The notes under the pieces were generated by a model. It saw nothing but the letters and a program-made list of their open reading frames with translations, was not told where the DNA came from and searched no databases. Shown here piece after piece: positions 1-11,925 of a DNA stretch of 64,000 nucleotides; within the stretch, counting starts at the first letter, position 1; each line of letters starts with the position of its first letter. Location: the NCBI GenBank assembly GCA_900180385.1, contig FXLX01000001.1, forward strand, positions 62,001 to 126,000. The letters are read 5' to 3'. The DNA comes from an uncultured Candidatus Thioglobus sp. Its GTDB lineage: Bacteria; Pseudomonadota; Gammaproteobacteria; PS1; Pseudothioglobaceae. Position numbers and translations under genes: made by a program.

Positions 1-325
1 GCTCTAAAACAAACTCTAATCCATCGAATTTAACCTTATTTATTACGATTAAATCATCGCTAATATCGCCCATTTCTAAAGAAAAATGATTTAACGAAAG
101 AGCATTTTTGTTATTAAAACTAGGCGGGTTTTGCACTTCAACAAAATCAATGCTTAATGTTTTGTCTAAAAAACTACTCTCAAGTTGGCTGATTTTAACC
201 GGTGTTTTGAGTAAGTTTTTTACATAATCTTGTGCATAATCTTTGGCCACACCGTCAAATAAAAATGTGATTGCGAACACAGCTATTATCACCAAAGTTA
301 ACAGTCCGTAAATTATTTTTTTCAT
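1..325 (-). CDS. AsmA-like membrane-anchored protein, N-terminal part only
   Basis: The gene runs off the left edge; only the first 108 codons are seen. The start overlaps the rsmG stop by four bases. Residues 4-23 form one hydrophobic segment (IIYGLLTLVIIAVFAITFLF) followed by a beta-rich soluble region with 'VKISQLESSFLDKTLSIDF', the kind of start seen in AsmA/TamB-like or DUF748-like envelope proteins that cross the inner membrane once and extend into the periplasm. Family assignment rests on this short N-terminus and is tentative. It follows mnmG-rsmG in the same direction and is probably cotranscribed with them. Confidence 0.6.
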   Translation of the reverse strand, partial: MKKIIYGLLTLVIIAVFAITFLFDGVAKDYAQDYVKNLLKTPVKISQLESSFLDKTLSIDFVEVQNPPSFNNKNALSLNHFSLEMGDISDDLIVINKVKFDGLEFVLE

Positions 326-930
326 TGTTTTTTCCTTATTTCAATTAAAAATCGCCTGCCTAGAGAGCTAGGCGCATTGAGCGCATGTTGTTGCATATTT
401 ATTGATAAATTTTCTTGCGCTATATTAGCACCTTTCATTAACAAATATACGCCATTATCACATAATAAGTGCTGAGTAAGTTTTAAGGTTTTATCCACTT
501 CTGCAAAAGCTCTTGAGGTAATTTGGCTAAAGCACTGTTCTGGCTGGTAGTCTTCAACTCTCTGATTAACCACAGTTAAATTTTTAAGGCGTAATTGGGT
601 TTTAACGTATTGCATAAATCGGCATTTTTTACCCACTGTATCCAGTACCGTAACGGGCAATTCGGGCTGCATAATACTAATGACGATACCTGGCAGGCCT
701 GCGCCCGAGCCAACATCCAACAAAGCGCCTGATTTAATATAAGACACCACCAATAAACTATCAAGCAAATGTTTTTTAACACCCTCTTCAAGGTTTCGAA
801 TTGCACTCAAATTATAAGTTTTATTCCACTTCATAATTAACTGAAGATATTGCAACAACTTAGTGCATTGAGCTTCATTAAGCTCAATGCCCATTTCTTG
901 TGCGCCTTGTTGTAACAATTTTTCGATCAT
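322..930 (-). CDS. rsmG: 16S rRNA (guanine527-N7)-methyltransferase RsmG
   Basis: RsmG (GidB) transfers a methyl group from S-adenosylmethionine to N7 of G527 in the 530 loop of 16S rRNA. The 202-residue length is normal. Family signatures are visible: the N-terminal '[10 protein letters not shown]' (35-44), 'HLLDSL' (54-59) and the SAM-binding glycine-rich loop DVGSGAG (72-78). It overlaps the mnmG stop by four bases, the usual mnmG-rsmG order, and its own stop overlaps the next gene, so the three are likely translationally coupled. In many bacteria this pair sits near the origin with parAB; here parAB is not seen. Confidence 0.96.
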   Translation of the reverse strand: MIEKLLQQGAQEMGIELNEAQCTKLLQYLQLIMKWNKTYNLSAIRNLEEGVKKHLLDSLLVVSYIKSGALLDVGSGAGLPGIVISIMQPELPVTVLDTVGKKCRFMQYVKTQLRLKNLTVVNQRVEDYQPEQCFSQITSRAFAEVDKTLKLTQHLLCDNGVYLLMKGANIAQENLSINMQQHALNAPSSLGRRFLIEIRKKQ

Positions 931-2798
931 TTTTGCTTTTTGTACGACTTTAAATAAACCAATAAAATAGAAATAGAAGCCGGCGTTACCCCTTGAATTC
1001 GACTCGCCTGACCAATGGTCTCTGGCTTGTGCTCGGTGAGTTTTTGTCGCACCTCTGCTGATAGTGCTTTAATCGACTGATAATCCATATCAGCCGATAA
1101 AGTCGTGTTTTCATTTTTACGATACTTTTCAATCTCATCCATCTGGCGCTTAATGTAGCCGGCGTATTTGATTTGATTTTCCACCACGCCAATCAACGTG
1201 TCATCTGCTAAATACGGCGCACCAGAATCAATCTGACTCAGCAGTTTATAGTCCACCTTAGGTCGTTTTAACAACTCTAGCAATGAATATTCATGTGCAA
1301 GTTTTTGACCCAGCACCTCACCAGCCTGAGTGTCACTGGCTTGAACCCAAGTTGTTTTTAGGCGCTGTTTTTCCTTGGCGACTACCTCATATTTTGTCTG
1401 AAATGCTCGCCATCTGTGCTCATCAATCAAACCTAGTTTTTGCGCTGTTGGGGTTAGGCGTTCATCAGCATTATCTTCACGCAATAACAAGCGATATTCT
1501 GCACGCGAGGTAAACATCCGGTACGGCTCGTTCGTGCCTTTGGTGATTAAATCATCCACCATCACGCCAATATAACTTTCGTCACGCTTTGGCAACCAAG
1601 GATCAATATTTTTCACCGCACAGGCTGCGTTGATACCAGCCAACAAACCTTGAGCGGCGGCCTCTTCATAACCCGTAGTACCGTTAATTTGGCCAGCAAA
1701 ATATAAGTTGGTAATACGCTTAACTTCAAGCGTTTGCTTTAGTCCACGCGGATCAAAGAAATCATACTCAATGGCGTAACCTGGACGTACAATCTGAGCA
1801 TTCTCAAAGCCCTTGATAGAACGAATAAAATCAACCTGAACTCCGTATGGCAATGAAGTTGATATGCCATTTGGATAAACCTCGTTGGTGGTTAAACCTT
1901 CTGGTTCAACAAAAATTTGATGAGAATTACGCTCTTCAAATCGCACCACTTTATCTTCAATTGATGGACAATATCTTGGCCCAATGCCCTCAATATTACC
2001 CGTGTACATTGGAGAATCTTTAAGGCCTGCACGAATAAAATCATGCGCTTTTTCATTAGTATGCGTAATAAAACAAGATATTTGTTTTGGATGGTCAGAT
2101 AATTTACCTATGAATGAAAAACTTGGTAAAGGCGTATCACCGGGCTGTTTTTGCATCAGTGAACAATCCAAACTTCGGCCATCTAATCTGGGTGGTGTGC
2201 CTGTCTTTAGTCGTCCCACGCCTAAGTCATACTCTCTTAGTTTAATTGACAACGGATTTGATGGTGCATCACCGGCTCGTCCACCTTGGAAATTCTTTTG
2301 ACCAATATGAATAACGCCGCCCAAGAAAGTGCCTGAAGTAAGAATCACCTTTTCTGCGCTAAAGTTAAGTCCCATTTGAGTAATAACGCCAGTCACCACA
2401 TCATTTTCAATGATCAAATCATCAACTGCTTGTTGAAACAGAGATAAGTTTTCTTGGTTTTCTAATACATAACGAATAGCGGCTTTATACAATACACGGT
2501 CGGCTTGGGCGCGAGTTGCTCTAACTGCAGGACCCTTAGAAGCATTTAGCGTTCTAAACTGAATACCAGCCTGATCAATAGCTTGTGCCATAGCACCACC
2601 CATAGCATCAATTTCTTTAACCAAATGTCCCTTGCCAATACCGCCAATAGCTGGGTTACAGCTCATTTGCCCGAGTGTTTCGATATTGTGCGAAATGAGC
2701 AACGTTTTAACACCCATGCGCGCAGAAGCCAAAGCAGCTTCGGTGCCTGCATGGCCGCCACCAATAACAATGACTGGATAATGTGTATTTTTATTCAT
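927..2798 (-). CDS. mnmG: tRNA uridine-5-carboxymethylaminomethyl modification enzyme MnmG
   Basis: MnmG (GidA), with MnmE, installs the (carboxymethyl)aminomethyl group on U34 of tRNAs reading NNA/NNG codons. The 623-residue protein has the FAD-binding [12 protein letters not shown] motif at 11-22, the conserved Cys47 in [13 protein letters not shown], and the C-terminal helical region with 'GYIKRQ' and the closing '[14 protein letters not shown]' that binds MnmE and tRNA. The ATG at 2798 matches the family N-terminus. MnmE is not in the window. The next gene, rsmG, starts before the mnmG stop. Confidence 0.97.
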   Translation of the reverse strand: MNKNTHYPVIVIGGGHAGTEAALASARMGVKTLLISHNIETLGQMSCNPAIGGIGKGHLVKEIDAMGGAMAQAIDQAGIQFRTLNASKGPAVRATRAQADRVLYKAAIRYVLENQENLSLFQQAVDDLIIENDVVTGVITQMGLNFSAEKVILTSGTFLGGVIHIGQKNFQGGRAGDAPSNPLSIKLREYDLGVGRLKTGTPPRLDGRSLDCSLMQKQPGDTPLPSFSFIGKLSDHPKQISCFITHTNEKAHDFIRAGLKDSPMYTGNIEGIGPRYCPSIEDKVVRFEERNSHQIFVEPEGLTTNEVYPNGISTSLPYGVQVDFIRSIKGFENAQIVRPGYAIEYDFFDPRGLKQTLEVKRITNLYFAGQINGTTGYEEAAAQGLLAGINAACAVKNIDPWLPKRDESYIGVMVDDLITKGTNEPYRMFTSRAEYRLLLREDNADERLTPTAQKLGLIDEHRWRAFQTKYEVVAKEKQRLKTTWVQASDTQAGEVLGQKLAHEYSLLELLKRPKVDYKLLSQIDSGAPYLADDTLIGVVENQIKYAGYIKRQMDEIEKYRKNENTTLSADMDYQSIKALSAEVRQKLTEHKPETIGQASRIQGVTPASISILLVYLKSYKKQK

Positions 2799-2815
2799 GT
2801 ATTCCTTATCGCAAT

Positions 2816-2841
2816 AAAAAAAGGCTCGTCATAAACGAGCC
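2816..2841 (-). terminator. Rho-independent terminator downstream of fba
   Basis: Read leftward, GGCTCGT / ACGAGCC forms a perfect 7-bp stem with a 5-nt loop followed by seven T. It lies between the 260-bp inverted-repeat element and the mnmG start, so it would end transcripts coming from the fba operon just before mnmG. Confidence 0.8.
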
Positions 2842-2853
2842 CTTCTGATACTC

Positions 2854-3113
2854 AAGGGCGCCTCTAGAAACCTTGATAATTTTTGACAACGACAAATTCC
2901 CTTAGATAAAATAAAATTGTGCAGGCATAGTTATTCATATGTCAAATTATTTTATCTAAGGGGGTTTATCCAAGTCCCAAAGGGCAAGACTTCTAAGCTT
3001 ACTAACGGTGTTAAATTTTTCAGCAATATAAATAACTATTACTTAAAAATTTAACACCGTTAGTAAGCTTAGAAGTCTTGCAAAATTTCATCAGGATTTC
3101 TAGAGGCGCCCTT
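2854..3113. mobile_element. MITE-like element with terminal inverted repeats and two nested hairpins
   Basis: Perfect 17-bp terminal inverted repeats (AAGGGCGCCTCTAGAAA at 2854-2870; its complement at 3097-3113) continue imperfectly inward for about 15 bp. Inside are a 16-bp perfect inverted repeat (2899-2914 with 2947-2962) and a 37-bp perfect inverted repeat with a 24-bp loop (2984-3020 with 3045-3081). No reading frame of note is inside. A related end is at 52960-52993, so this is likely a non-autonomous transposable element. Flanking bases do not show a clear target duplication. Confidence 0.7.
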
Positions 3114-3126
3114 AATCCTTAGGTGC

Positions 3127-4188
3127 TTACTTAATTTTTGCGTCTAATTCACCAGAAGCATATCTTTGGCTCATAGTGTCTAATGAAGATACTGTGATTT
3201 TCTCTGCTTGACCTGCTGCACCAAATGCTTCAAAACGTGCAGCAACAATATCACTCATTGCATTCGTAGCTTCTTTGTAGAATTTACGTGGATCGAAGTT
3301 TGATGTATTTTCAGCTAAGTGCTTACGAATTGCACCAGTAGATGCCATACGTAAATCAGTATCGATGTTTACTTTACGAACACCATGCTTAATACCTTCC
3401 TGAATTTCAGTTACCGGTACGCCGTACGTTTGCCCCATGTCACCACCGAAGTCGTTAATGATCTTTAACCAATCTTGTGGTACAGATGAAGAGCCGTGCA
3501 TTACTAGGTGTGTATTCGGGATGCGTGCGTGAATATCTTTAATACGATCAATACGCAAAACATCACCTGTAGGCTCAGCTGTAAACTTGTATGCACCATG
3601 AGATGTGCCAATAGCAATCGCTAATGCATCAACGTTAGTTGCTTTAACAAAGTCAGCCGCTTCTTCAACAGAAGTTAGCAGCATTTCCATGTCTAACTTG
3701 CCTTCAGCACCATGGCCGTCTTCTTCACCCATCATGCCAGTTTCTAATGAACCTAAACAACCTAGCTCGCCTTCAACTGAAACACCACCAGCATGTGCCA
3801 TTCTTACCACTTCTTTTGTTACTGCAACATTGTACTCAAATGAAGCAGGTGTTTTACAATCTGCCTCTAATGAACCGTCCATCATTACCGATGAAAAGCC
3901 TGACTGAATTGAGCGTAAACATACTGCTGGCTCTGAACCGTGATCCTGGTGCATTACTACCGGGATATGCGGGTACATTTCAGTTGCCGCAATAATTAAA
4001 TGACGTAAAAATGGTTCGCCCGCATAGCCTCTTGCACCTGCAGAACCCTGCATAATAACCGGTGAATTGGTTTTATCTGCAGCCTCCATGATCGCATGAA
4101 CTTGCTCCATGTTGTTTACGTTAAACGCCGGCATTCCGTAACTGTTTTCTGCTGCGTGATCTAATAATTCTCTTAATGAAATTAACAT
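3127..4188 (-). CDS. fba: Class II fructose-bisphosphate aldolase
   Basis: Zinc-dependent aldolase joining dihydroxyacetone phosphate and glyceraldehyde 3-phosphate, a step in both gluconeogenesis and the Calvin cycle. At 353 residues it matches the Fba/CbbA class II type. Zinc-site residues are in 'VMHQDHGS' (His80, Asp82, His83), with later GTSHGAYK and VMHGSSSVP segments. It is the last gene of a minus-strand run tkt, gap, DUF302 gene, pgk, pyk, fba; a purine-rich AAAGGAGAAAG ribosome site precedes the ATG at 4188. In an autotroph it would serve carbon fixation; that role is inferred from the cluster. Confidence 0.96.
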   Translation of the reverse strand: MLISLRELLDHAAENSYGMPAFNVNNMEQVHAIMEAADKTNSPVIMQGSAGARGYAGEPFLRHLIIAATEMYPHIPVVMHQDHGSEPAVCLRSIQSGFSSVMMDGSLEADCKTPASFEYNVAVTKEVVRMAHAGGVSVEGELGCLGSLETGMMGEEDGHGAEGKLDMEMLLTSVEEAADFVKATNVDALAIAIGTSHGAYKFTAEPTGDVLRIDRIKDIHARIPNTHLVMHGSSSVPQDWLKIINDFGGDMGQTYGVPVTEIQEGIKHGVRKVNIDTDLRMASTGAIRKHLAENTSNFDPRKFYKEATNAMSDIVAARFEAFGAAGQAEKITVSSLDTMSQRYASGELDAKIK

Positions 4189-4216
4189 TTTCTTTCTCCT
4201 TTACTTATTTAATTTT

Positions 4217-5665
4217 TTAATACTCATTGTCGCCAACATGAAGAATTTTCATCATGTTGGTTCCACCTGATTTATCTTTATACATACCTTTGGTCAATAC
4301 TACCAAATCTCCATCCTTAACAACACCATTTTTAGTCAGTGTATCAATCACTTTCTGATTAACATCTGACCAGTCGCTACCTGTATCCTTATCAATGCCA
4401 CATGGGTATACACCACGATACAATGTTACTTTACGTAAGGTCTGCACACTATCTGACATTGCATAAATTGAAACATCGGAGCTAATTCTTGACATCCACA
4501 TGACTGTTTTTCCTGTTTGCGTCAATGCTGCAACTACTTTAACACCTAAATGATTAGCTGCATACATAGCACTCATTGCGATTGTCTCATCAATATCGCC
4601 AAATTTTTCATTTAAACGGTGATGAGAAACCTTGGCAATTGGATTTTTCTCTGCCTCTTCACAAACTTCGGCCATGGTTAATACCGCATTTCTAGGGTAT
4701 GAGCCTGCGGCAGTTTCGGCCGAAAGCATCACTGCATCAGTACCGTCTAATACGGCGTTGGCTACATCAAACACTTCAGCACGCGTTGGAATTGGATTTT
4801 CGATCATTGATTCTAACATTTGAGTTGCAGTAATAACAATACGGTCATTAGAACGCGCTAGTTTAATTAGGCGTTTTTGTTGTGCTGGTAATTGTGCATC
4901 GCCAATTTCAACACCTAAATCGCCACGAGCAACCATAATGCCGGCAGATTCATTAATGATATCTAAAATAGTTTCTTCTTTTAGTGATTCAGCACGCTCA
5001 ATTTTAGAGATAACGCCAGCATCACTGCCCGCTTCAGCAAGCAAAGTTTTTGTTTCACGAACATCATCGCCATTAATCGGAAATGAAAGCGCTACATAAT
5101 CTGCTTTAGCCTTTGCAGCTGTAAAGATATCTTTCTTATCTTTTTCAGTTAATGCATTTGCTGATAAGCCACCGCCACGCAGGTTAATACCTTTCTTGTC
5201 AGATAAGATTCCGCCTTGCGTGACAATTGTATTAATCTTGTTGCCGTCAATACTGCTAACTTCTAGAACAATTTTTCCATCGTCTAAAATTAATACATTG
5301 CCTGGCTTAACTTCCTGTGGCAATGTTTTATAAGCAATACCAACAGACTCTTGATCACCTGACAAATTATCTTTATCGGCATTAAGTGCAAAACTGTCAC
5401 CATTTTTAAGCTCGATCTTCATACCATCTTTAAAAGAAGCGATTCGGATTTTTGGACCTTGTAAGTCCATTAATACACCAATGTAGGTGTTGTTAGCTTG
5501 TGCCCATTCGCGCACTGCTTTAACGCGACCCATGTGCTCTTCTTCAGAACCGTGAGAGAAGTTAATACGTACAACATTAACACCTGCCTCTAGAATGCTT
5601 TCTAAGACCCCAGGCTTATCCGTTGCTGGCCCCAAGGTTGCTAAGATTTTAGTTCTTCTAGTCAA
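4217..5665 (-). CDS. pyk: Pyruvate kinase
   Basis: Converts phosphoenolpyruvate and ADP to pyruvate and ATP. The 482-residue protein shows the N-terminal KILATLGPATD, the phosphate/Mg-binding INFSHGS (34-40), the catalytic SKIERAES with the active-site lysine region, and TATQMLESMI. The start codon appears to be TTG at 5665, since the family N-terminus (TRRTKI) begins there and a GGAG ribosome site lies in the end of pgk, only a few bases upstream. It is fourth after gap in the sugar-phosphate operon and is followed 28 bases later by fba. Confidence 0.95.
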   Translation of the reverse strand: MTRRTKILATLGPATDKPGVLESILEAGVNVVRINFSHGSEEEHMGRVKAVREWAQANNTYIGVLMDLQGPKIRIASFKDGMKIELKNGDSFALNADKDNLSGDQESVGIAYKTLPQEVKPGNVLILDDGKIVLEVSSIDGNKINTIVTQGGILSDKKGINLRGGGLSANALTEKDKKDIFTAAKAKADYVALSFPINGDDVRETKTLLAEAGSDAGVISKIERAESLKEETILDIINESAGIMVARGDLGVEIGDAQLPAQQKRLIKLARSNDRIVITATQMLESMIENPIPTRAEVFDVANAVLDGTDAVMLSAETAAGSYPRNAVLTMAEVCEEAEKNPIAKVSHHRLNEKFGDIDETIAMSAMYAANHLGVKVVAALTQTGKTVMWMSRISSDVSIYAMSDSVQTLRKVTLYRGVYPCGIDKDTGSDWSDVNQKVIDTLTKNGVVKDGDLVVLTKGMYKDKSGGTNMMKILHVGDNEY

Positions 5666-5668
5666 GTA

Positions 5669-6832
5669 TTACTCCGCTGCTCTTTTTTCTAAAATTTCTA
5701 CTGCTGGTAATTTTTTACCTTCAAGGAATTCTAAGAATGCGCCACCACCTGTTGAGATGTAGCTAATCTTGTCTTCAATGCCGTATTTATCAACGGCTGC
5801 TAATGTATCACCGCCACCTGCAATTGAGAATGCATCAGAATTAGCAATCGCCATAGCTAGTGTTTTTGTACCGCCTTCAAACTGGTCGAATTCAAATACG
5901 CCAACTGGACCGTTCCAAACAATTGTGCCTGCATTTTTCATAATTTCTGCCAATTCTTGCGCTGAATTTGGGCCAATATCAAAAATCATATCGTCATCAA
6001 CTGCTTCAGTTGAAGCCTTAGTTATAGCTTGCGCTGTTTCAGAAAATTCCTTGCCACAAACAACATCTGTTGGCACAGGAATATCGCAATCCTTCATTAA
6101 CTTTTGTGCAGTAGGAATTAAGTCTTTTTCGTATAATGATTTACCAACGTTGTGACCTTGTGCCGCAATGAAAGTATTGGCAATACCGCCGCCAACAACT
6201 AGCTGATCTACAATTTTAGATAAAGACTCTAAAACTGTTAGCTTAGTTGATACTTTAGAGCCACCAACAATCGCAACCATTGGGCGCTTAGGATTATCTA
6301 ACGCCTTGCCTAACGCCTCAAGCTCACCAGAAAGTAGCGGACCTGAACAAGCGATCGGTGCATACTTAGCAACACCATGTGTTGAAGCTTGTGCACGATG
6401 CGCAGTACCAAATGCATCCATAGCAAAAATATCACACATCGCAGCCATTTGCTTTGATAGTGCATCGTCATTCGCCATTTCACCGACATTAAAACGTACG
6501 TTTTCACATAAAACAACTTCACCGTCATTCATCTCAACACCATTCAACCAGTCCTTTTCTAAACGCACTGTAACGCCTAGGATTTCTGTTAAGCGATCTG
6601 CAACTGGCTGCAAAGTAAACTCATCGCTGTACTCGCCTTCTGTTGGGCGACCACGGTGAGACATAAGCAATACTTTTGCGCCTTTCTTCATCGCCATTTG
6701 AATTGTTGGCACTGATGCTTTGATACGCTTGTCGCTGGTTACAACGCCGTCTTTAATAGGTACATTTAAATCTTGGCGAATTAGTACTTTCTTCGAGCTA
6801 AGATCTAAATCTGATAAATTGATAACTGACAT
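5669..6832 (-). CDS. pgk: Phosphoglycerate kinase
   Basis: Transfers phosphate between 1,3-bisphosphoglycerate and ADP, or in reverse phosphorylates 3-phosphoglycerate in the Calvin cycle. The 387-residue length is standard. Motifs seen are RQDLNVP near residue 19, SHRGRP at about 59, [12 protein letters not shown], and the C-terminal nucleotide site [10 protein letters not shown] and [12 protein letters not shown]. The gene ends 3 bp before the pyk start and begins 17 bp after the DUF302 gene, so one transcript is likely. Confidence 0.97.
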   Translation of the reverse strand: MSVINLSDLDLSSKKVLIRQDLNVPIKDGVVTSDKRIKASVPTIQMAMKKGAKVLLMSHRGRPTEGEYSDEFTLQPVADRLTEILGVTVRLEKDWLNGVEMNDGEVVLCENVRFNVGEMANDDALSKQMAAMCDIFAMDAFGTAHRAQASTHGVAKYAPIACSGPLLSGELEALGKALDNPKRPMVAIVGGSKVSTKLTVLESLSKIVDQLVVGGGIANTFIAAQGHNVGKSLYEKDLIPTAQKLMKDCDIPVPTDVVCGKEFSETAQAITKASTEAVDDDMIFDIGPNSAQELAEIMKNAGTIVWNGPVGVFEFDQFEGGTKTLAMAIANSDAFSIAGGGDTLAAVDKYGIEDKISYISTGGGAFLEFLEGKKLPAVEILEKRAAE

Positions 6833-6849
6833 AATTTTCTCCTAATTGT

Positions 6850-7239
6850 TTATGCAATTGACTGATCAATAATATTAATCAGTGCTTGCTCAACTGGGTC
6901 TATCAATGCAGACATATCTGCGTTGGTTAGTTGAACAACATGTTTAGAGGGTGACGCCATTCCCACTTTAGTGACGCCATCCATTGTATATACCGAAATT
7001 CGACAAGGCAATACACTTGCCAAATTCATATCCTTCTCAAGGATATTTTTTGCAACCACTGGATTACAAATTTCAAACACATGACAAGATTCTGTCATTT
7101 CCTGGCCTTTACTGGCCAATGTTTGTTTAATATCGTAAGAATGCAAAATTCCAAACTTATTGTTTGGAACTGCTTCTTTTAATTTTTCAATAACTTCTTC
7201 AACACTAAGCTGAGAGTCTTTGATGATTAAATCTGGCAT
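6850..7239 (-). CDS. DUF302 family protein
   Basis: A 129-residue protein of the DUF302 family, a small alpha/beta fold of unknown function; the segment 'GILHSYDIKQTLASKG' and the 'LPCRISVY' strand are typical. I place the start at the ATG at 7239 instead of the longer frame to 7272, because the longer frame would read through a hairpin that looks like a terminator. No signal peptide or metal-binding cysteine cluster is visible. Its position between gap and pgk inside a central-carbon operon is unusual; a link to the enzymes is only a guess. Confidence 0.72.
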   Translation of the reverse strand: MPDLIIKDSQLSVEEVIEKLKEAVPNNKFGILHSYDIKQTLASKGQEMTESCHVFEICNPVVAKNILEKDMNLASVLPCRISVYTMDGVTKVGMASPSKHVVQLTNADMSALIDPVEQALINIIDQSIA

Positions 7240-7243
7240 ATAT

Positions 7244-7272
7244 AAAAAACATGGCTCGCTAATGCGAGCCAT
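7244..7272 (-). terminator. Terminator or attenuator between gap and the DUF302 gene
   Basis: Read leftward, ATGGCTCGC and GCGAGCCAT form a perfect 9-bp stem with a 4-nt loop, followed by TTTTTT. It begins 12 bases after the gap stop. It would reduce readthrough from gap into the DUF302-pgk-pyk-fba genes, giving gap a higher transcript level, or act as an mRNA processing or stabilising structure. Confidence 0.75.
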
Positions 7273-7283
7273 AATTTTTATTG

Positions 7284-8325
<1,042 letters not shown>

Positions 8326-8376
8326 TTCTTACAAATCCAAACTGAGTTATAACGACTCAATTTGAGTTAATTTTAT

Positions 8377-10371
8377 TTAACCTAAAACTTTCTTTGCAGT
8401 TGCAACAACATTGTCAACCGTAAAGCCAAATTCTTTAAATAAATCTACTGCTGGTGCTGACTCGCCAAAGGTTGTCATGCATACCAAGCCGCCATCTAAG
8501 CCAACATATTTGTACCATGCATCACCAACGCCAGCTTCAATAGCAACACGCTTAACACCTGGTGTTAATACTGAATCTTTATATGCTTGATCTTGCTCAT
8601 CATAAGCATTCGTACAAGGCATAGAAACAACACGTACCCTTGTACCGTTTGCCACATCCATCGCTTGCGCAGCTTCAACCGCTAAACCAACTTCAGAGCC
8701 CGTAGCAATAAAGATAATGTCAGCAGCGCCGTCACAATCTTTAAGTACGTAACCACCTTTTTCAATATTTGCTACTTGCTCAGCTGTTCTAGGCTGTGGT
8801 GTTAACGCTTGACGCGAGAACACTAATGCTGTTGGCGCATCGCCACGCAACATTGCCATCTTCCAAGATACTGCAGATTCGATTGCATCACAACCTCTCC
8901 ATGAATGGAAACCAGGAATCATGCGCATAGTTGCTAATTGCTCAACTGGTTGATGCGTAGGACCGTCTTCACCCAGACCGATTGAGTCATGCGTGTAAAC
9001 ATAAATTGTACCGATCTTCATTAGGGCGGACATACGTAATGCATTACGCATGAACTCCATAAACATGAAGAATGTTGCACCGTAAACTTTAAAACCACCA
9101 TGAAGAACCATACCATTCATCATGTGTGCCATACCAAACTCACGAACACCCCAAGAGATGTAGTTACCGTTTGCATTCTCAGCGTTAACTTTAACAGTAC
9201 CTGACCAGTTAGTTAGGTTAGAGCCTGTTAAGTCAGCTGAACCACCAAACATTTCTGGCAATAATGGGCCCATTGCTTCAATTGCACGTTGAGATGCTTG
9301 ACGAGATGCAATGTTTGGCATTTCATCTTGAGTTTTAGCAATAAAGCTATCCATTTCCACTTCAAAGTTAGCTGGTAATGTGCCTGCCATACGACGCTCA
9401 AACTCAGCTGCATCTTCAGGAAATTCTGCTGCATATGCTGCAAATGTATCATTCCAAGCTGCTTCATCAGTAGCGCCTTGCTCTTTATGATCCCAACCTG
9501 CGTAGATGTCTGCAGGAATCTCGAACGGTGCTGCAGTCCAGCCTAATTGTTTACGCGTTGCTGTGATTTCTTCGTCACCTAATGGTGCACCGTGACAATC
9601 GTGTGTGCCGCTTAAATTTGGCGAACCGAAACCGATCACTGTCTTACAACAGATTAAAGATGGCTTGTCAGTTACCGCTTTAGCTTCAGTAATTGCATTG
9701 CTGATTGCATCTGCATCATGACCATCAACTGCAACTACATGCCAATCGTATGAATTGAAACGTCCTGGAACGCCTTTTTCCATCCAGTCACCAATGTGGC
9801 CGTCAATTGAAATATCGTTGTCATCCCAAAATGCGATTAATTTACCAAGACCTAACGTACCAGCCATTGCACATGATTCGTGTGATAAGCCTTCCATCAA
9901 ACAACCATCGCCCATAAATACATACGTGTTGTGATCAACAATTGTATGACCTGACTTGTTAAATTGTGCGCCTAATGTGCGCTCAGCAATTGCCATACCA
10001 ACAGCATTAGTAATACCTTGTCCTAATGGACCAGTAGTAGTTTCAATGCCTTCAGCATAACCGTACTCAGGGTGGCCGGCTGTTTTAGCGTGTAATTGAC
10101 GGAAATCTTTAATATCGTCCATGCTTAGTTCGAAACCAGACAAATGCAATAATGAATACATCAACATTGAACCGTGGCCGTTTGATAAAACAAAACGGTC
10201 GCGATCAGCCCAATTGGCGCTAGTTGGGTTGTATTTCATGTGGTCGTTCCAAAGTACTTCAGCAATATCTGCCATACCCATTGGTGCACCTGGGTGGCCT
10301 GAATTTGCTTTTTGTACTGCGTCCATGCTTAGGGCGCGAATTGCGTTTGCTAGATCTCTGCGTGATGGCAT
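8377..10371 (-). CDS. tkt: Transketolase
   Basis: Thiamine-diphosphate enzyme moving two-carbon units between sugar phosphates in the Calvin and pentose-phosphate cycles. I start it at the ATG at 10371 (664 residues), where the family N-terminus [19 protein letters not shown] begins and an AAGGAA ribosome site precedes. Seen are [11 protein letters not shown], the ThDP/Mg motif [12 protein letters not shown], and '[19 protein letters not shown]' in the pyrimidine domain. It is the first gene of the leftward sugar-phosphate cluster. Confidence 0.96.
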   Translation of the reverse strand: MPSRRDLANAIRALSMDAVQKANSGHPGAPMGMADIAEVLWNDHMKYNPTSANWADRDRFVLSNGHGSMLMYSLLHLSGFELSMDDIKDFRQLHAKTAGHPEYGYAEGIETTTGPLGQGITNAVGMAIAERTLGAQFNKSGHTIVDHNTYVFMGDGCLMEGLSHESCAMAGTLGLGKLIAFWDDNDISIDGHIGDWMEKGVPGRFNSYDWHVVAVDGHDADAISNAITEAKAVTDKPSLICCKTVIGFGSPNLSGTHDCHGAPLGDEEITATRKQLGWTAAPFEIPADIYAGWDHKEQGATDEAAWNDTFAAYAAEFPEDAAEFERRMAGTLPANFEVEMDSFIAKTQDEMPNIASRQASQRAIEAMGPLLPEMFGGSADLTGSNLTNWSGTVKVNAENANGNYISWGVREFGMAHMMNGMVLHGGFKVYGATFFMFMEFMRNALRMSALMKIGTIYVYTHDSIGLGEDGPTHQPVEQLATMRMIPGFHSWRGCDAIESAVSWKMAMLRGDAPTALVFSRQALTPQPRTAEQVANIEKGGYVLKDCDGAADIIFIATGSEVGLAVEAAQAMDVANGTRVRVVSMPCTNAYDEQDQAYKDSVLTPGVKRVAIEAGVGDAWYKYVGLDGGLVCMTTFGESAPAVDLFKEFGFTVDNVVATAKKVLG

Positions 10372-10658
10372 ATTAAATTTCCTTGAATGCAAAAGAAAAT
10401 TATTATACTCAAAAAATAGAAAAATTTCAAGGCGGGCTTTTTAGGGGAAATAGCCAACCTTTTTTTTAAAAGGAAACGCCTTGGATTCAAAAGTCAAGCC
10501 GCCGCCCTTTATTAGTTAAACAAAGGGTAGAATTTGCTAAAGGTAATTCTAAATATATTCAGAAGAAAATTGAGACTGACCTTCTAATTGAAGAAATAAG
10601 TAGCTGATTAAAATAATTGGCTGATGTAATTATATAATAAAAAAAATAGGGATAAAAT
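10372..10658. other. Spacer between tkt and yceI, with an orphan coding fragment
   Basis: The 287-bp divergent spacer holds an imperfect CCTTTTTTTTAAAAGG hairpin near 10460 and a short open stretch, about 10521-10607 on the plus strand, reading QRVEFAKGNSKYIQKK and ending EEISS-stop. This looks like the C-terminal tail of a lost gene, but I cannot name it. No start codon or upstream body remains. Confidence 0.35.
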
Positions 10659-11232
10659 ATGAAATCAATAAAATTATTATTGTTAGCATTAGCACTAACA
10701 ACGAGCGCAACACATGCGGCAGAATACAAGATAGACAAAAAAGGAGCTCACGCCTTTATTCAACTCAAGATATTACATCTTGGATATTCTTATCTATATG
10801 GCAGATTTAACAATTTTGATGGTCATTTTTCTTATGATAAGGATGCGATAGAAGATTCAAAAATAGAAGTTATAATTGACACCACGAGTCTTGACTCTAA
10901 TCACGTGATACGCGACAAGCACATTAGAGATGAAAAATTATTGGATACAGACACCTATCCAGAAGCTAAATTTATAAGTACATCGTTTGTACAGAAAGAG
11001 GGTAAATTTGGAATTCTAAAAGGCAACCTAACCCTTCATGGAATAACTAAAGCCATTGAAATAAAAACAGAATTTATTGGCGAAGGTAAAGACCCATGGG
11101 GGTGGATATAGAGCTGGATTTGAAGGAACAACTACAATTAGATTAACAGACTATGGAATTATGAGAAATCTTGGTCCATTTTCTCAGGAATTGGTGTTAA
11201 CACTTAGTATCGAAGGAATTCGTCAGAAGTAG
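10659..11232 (+). pseudogene. yceI: YceI-family periplasmic protein, frameshifted
   Basis: YceI proteins are secreted lipocalin-like carriers of isoprenoid-type ligands. A signal peptide (MKSIKLLLLALALTTSATHA) and the family core (HGITKAIEIKTEF near the end) are clear. At GKDPWG the frame breaks in a five-G run at 11098-11102; removing one G restores GGYRAGFEGTTTIRLTDYG and continues to a stop at 11230. So the last 40 or so residues are out of frame. It forms a natural pair with the cytochrome b561 gene downstream, which is also broken. Confidence 0.85.
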
Positions 11233-11244
11233 TGTTAGCAAGCA

Positions 11245-11789
11245 ATGTCAATAAAGAATTCATCTGAAAAATATGGAGCAGTAGCTATCACTCTTCATTG
11301 GGTTATGGCCATTATCCTCATATCAATGGTACCGCTTGGTAAGTACATAGAAGGCTTAGACTACTATGACGAGCTATACCAAACCTTGCCACAGTTACAT
11401 TATTCAATAGGCATCCTGGCTTTCATGCTGCTTGTAGTTCGTCTCGCGTGGAAAGTGACGAATGAAAAGCCAAGCCCTTTATCAACACATAAGCTTTGGG
11501 AAAGAAAGCTAGCATCAATTGTCCATATTGCCACTTATGTGTTGACCATCATATTATGTGTGACAGGTTACGCCATGGTAGTGGCAGAAGGTCAAGGCGC
11601 TGTTTTTTTTTGATCTATTCAAGATACCATCTATCTGGCTATCAGATGAACATCAGGTAGATAGTATCGCTGAGATTCATGAAGGGGGCTGTAAATGCTC
11701 TTATACTGATTGTAGCATTACATGTAACAGGAGCATTAAAACACCAAATAATCGATAAGGACGGAACTCTAATGAGAATGTTTAATTAG
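11245..11789 (+). pseudogene. Cytochrome b561 (YceJ-like), two frameshifts
   Basis: A di-haem four-helix inner-membrane cytochrome b561 that usually partners YceI. The N-terminal part is intact, with candidate haem ligands in LHWVMA, LHYSIG and VHIATYV. The frame breaks in a run of nine T (11603-11611; eight would keep frame) and again in a five-G run (11684-11688). With both repaired, the tail reads VALHVTGALKHQIIDKDGTL and ends at 11789. The last haem-ligand helix is therefore lost in the written frame. Three independent +1 homopolymer changes in this operon point to decay, or less likely to sequencing error. Confidence 0.85.
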
Positions 11790-11925
11790 ACTCTTGTTGT
11801 AAATTATTCTAATTTAATTATGAAAATCAAGCGTCCTAAAAGGTCACAATAAAGGGGGTGGCATCCTTTTTTTAAGTATTGTTGTTTATTCATGCGTCAG
11901 AGGTTAAAAATTAAATATTAGCTAA

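Noticed and set aside
2799..3126. Origin of replication upstream of mnmG
   Set aside because: oriC often lies next to mnmG, and TTATTCATA-like and TTTATCCAA-like 9-mers are present, but each is off the DnaA consensus, there is no box cluster or AT-rich 13-mer set, and the spacer is filled by the inverted-repeat element.
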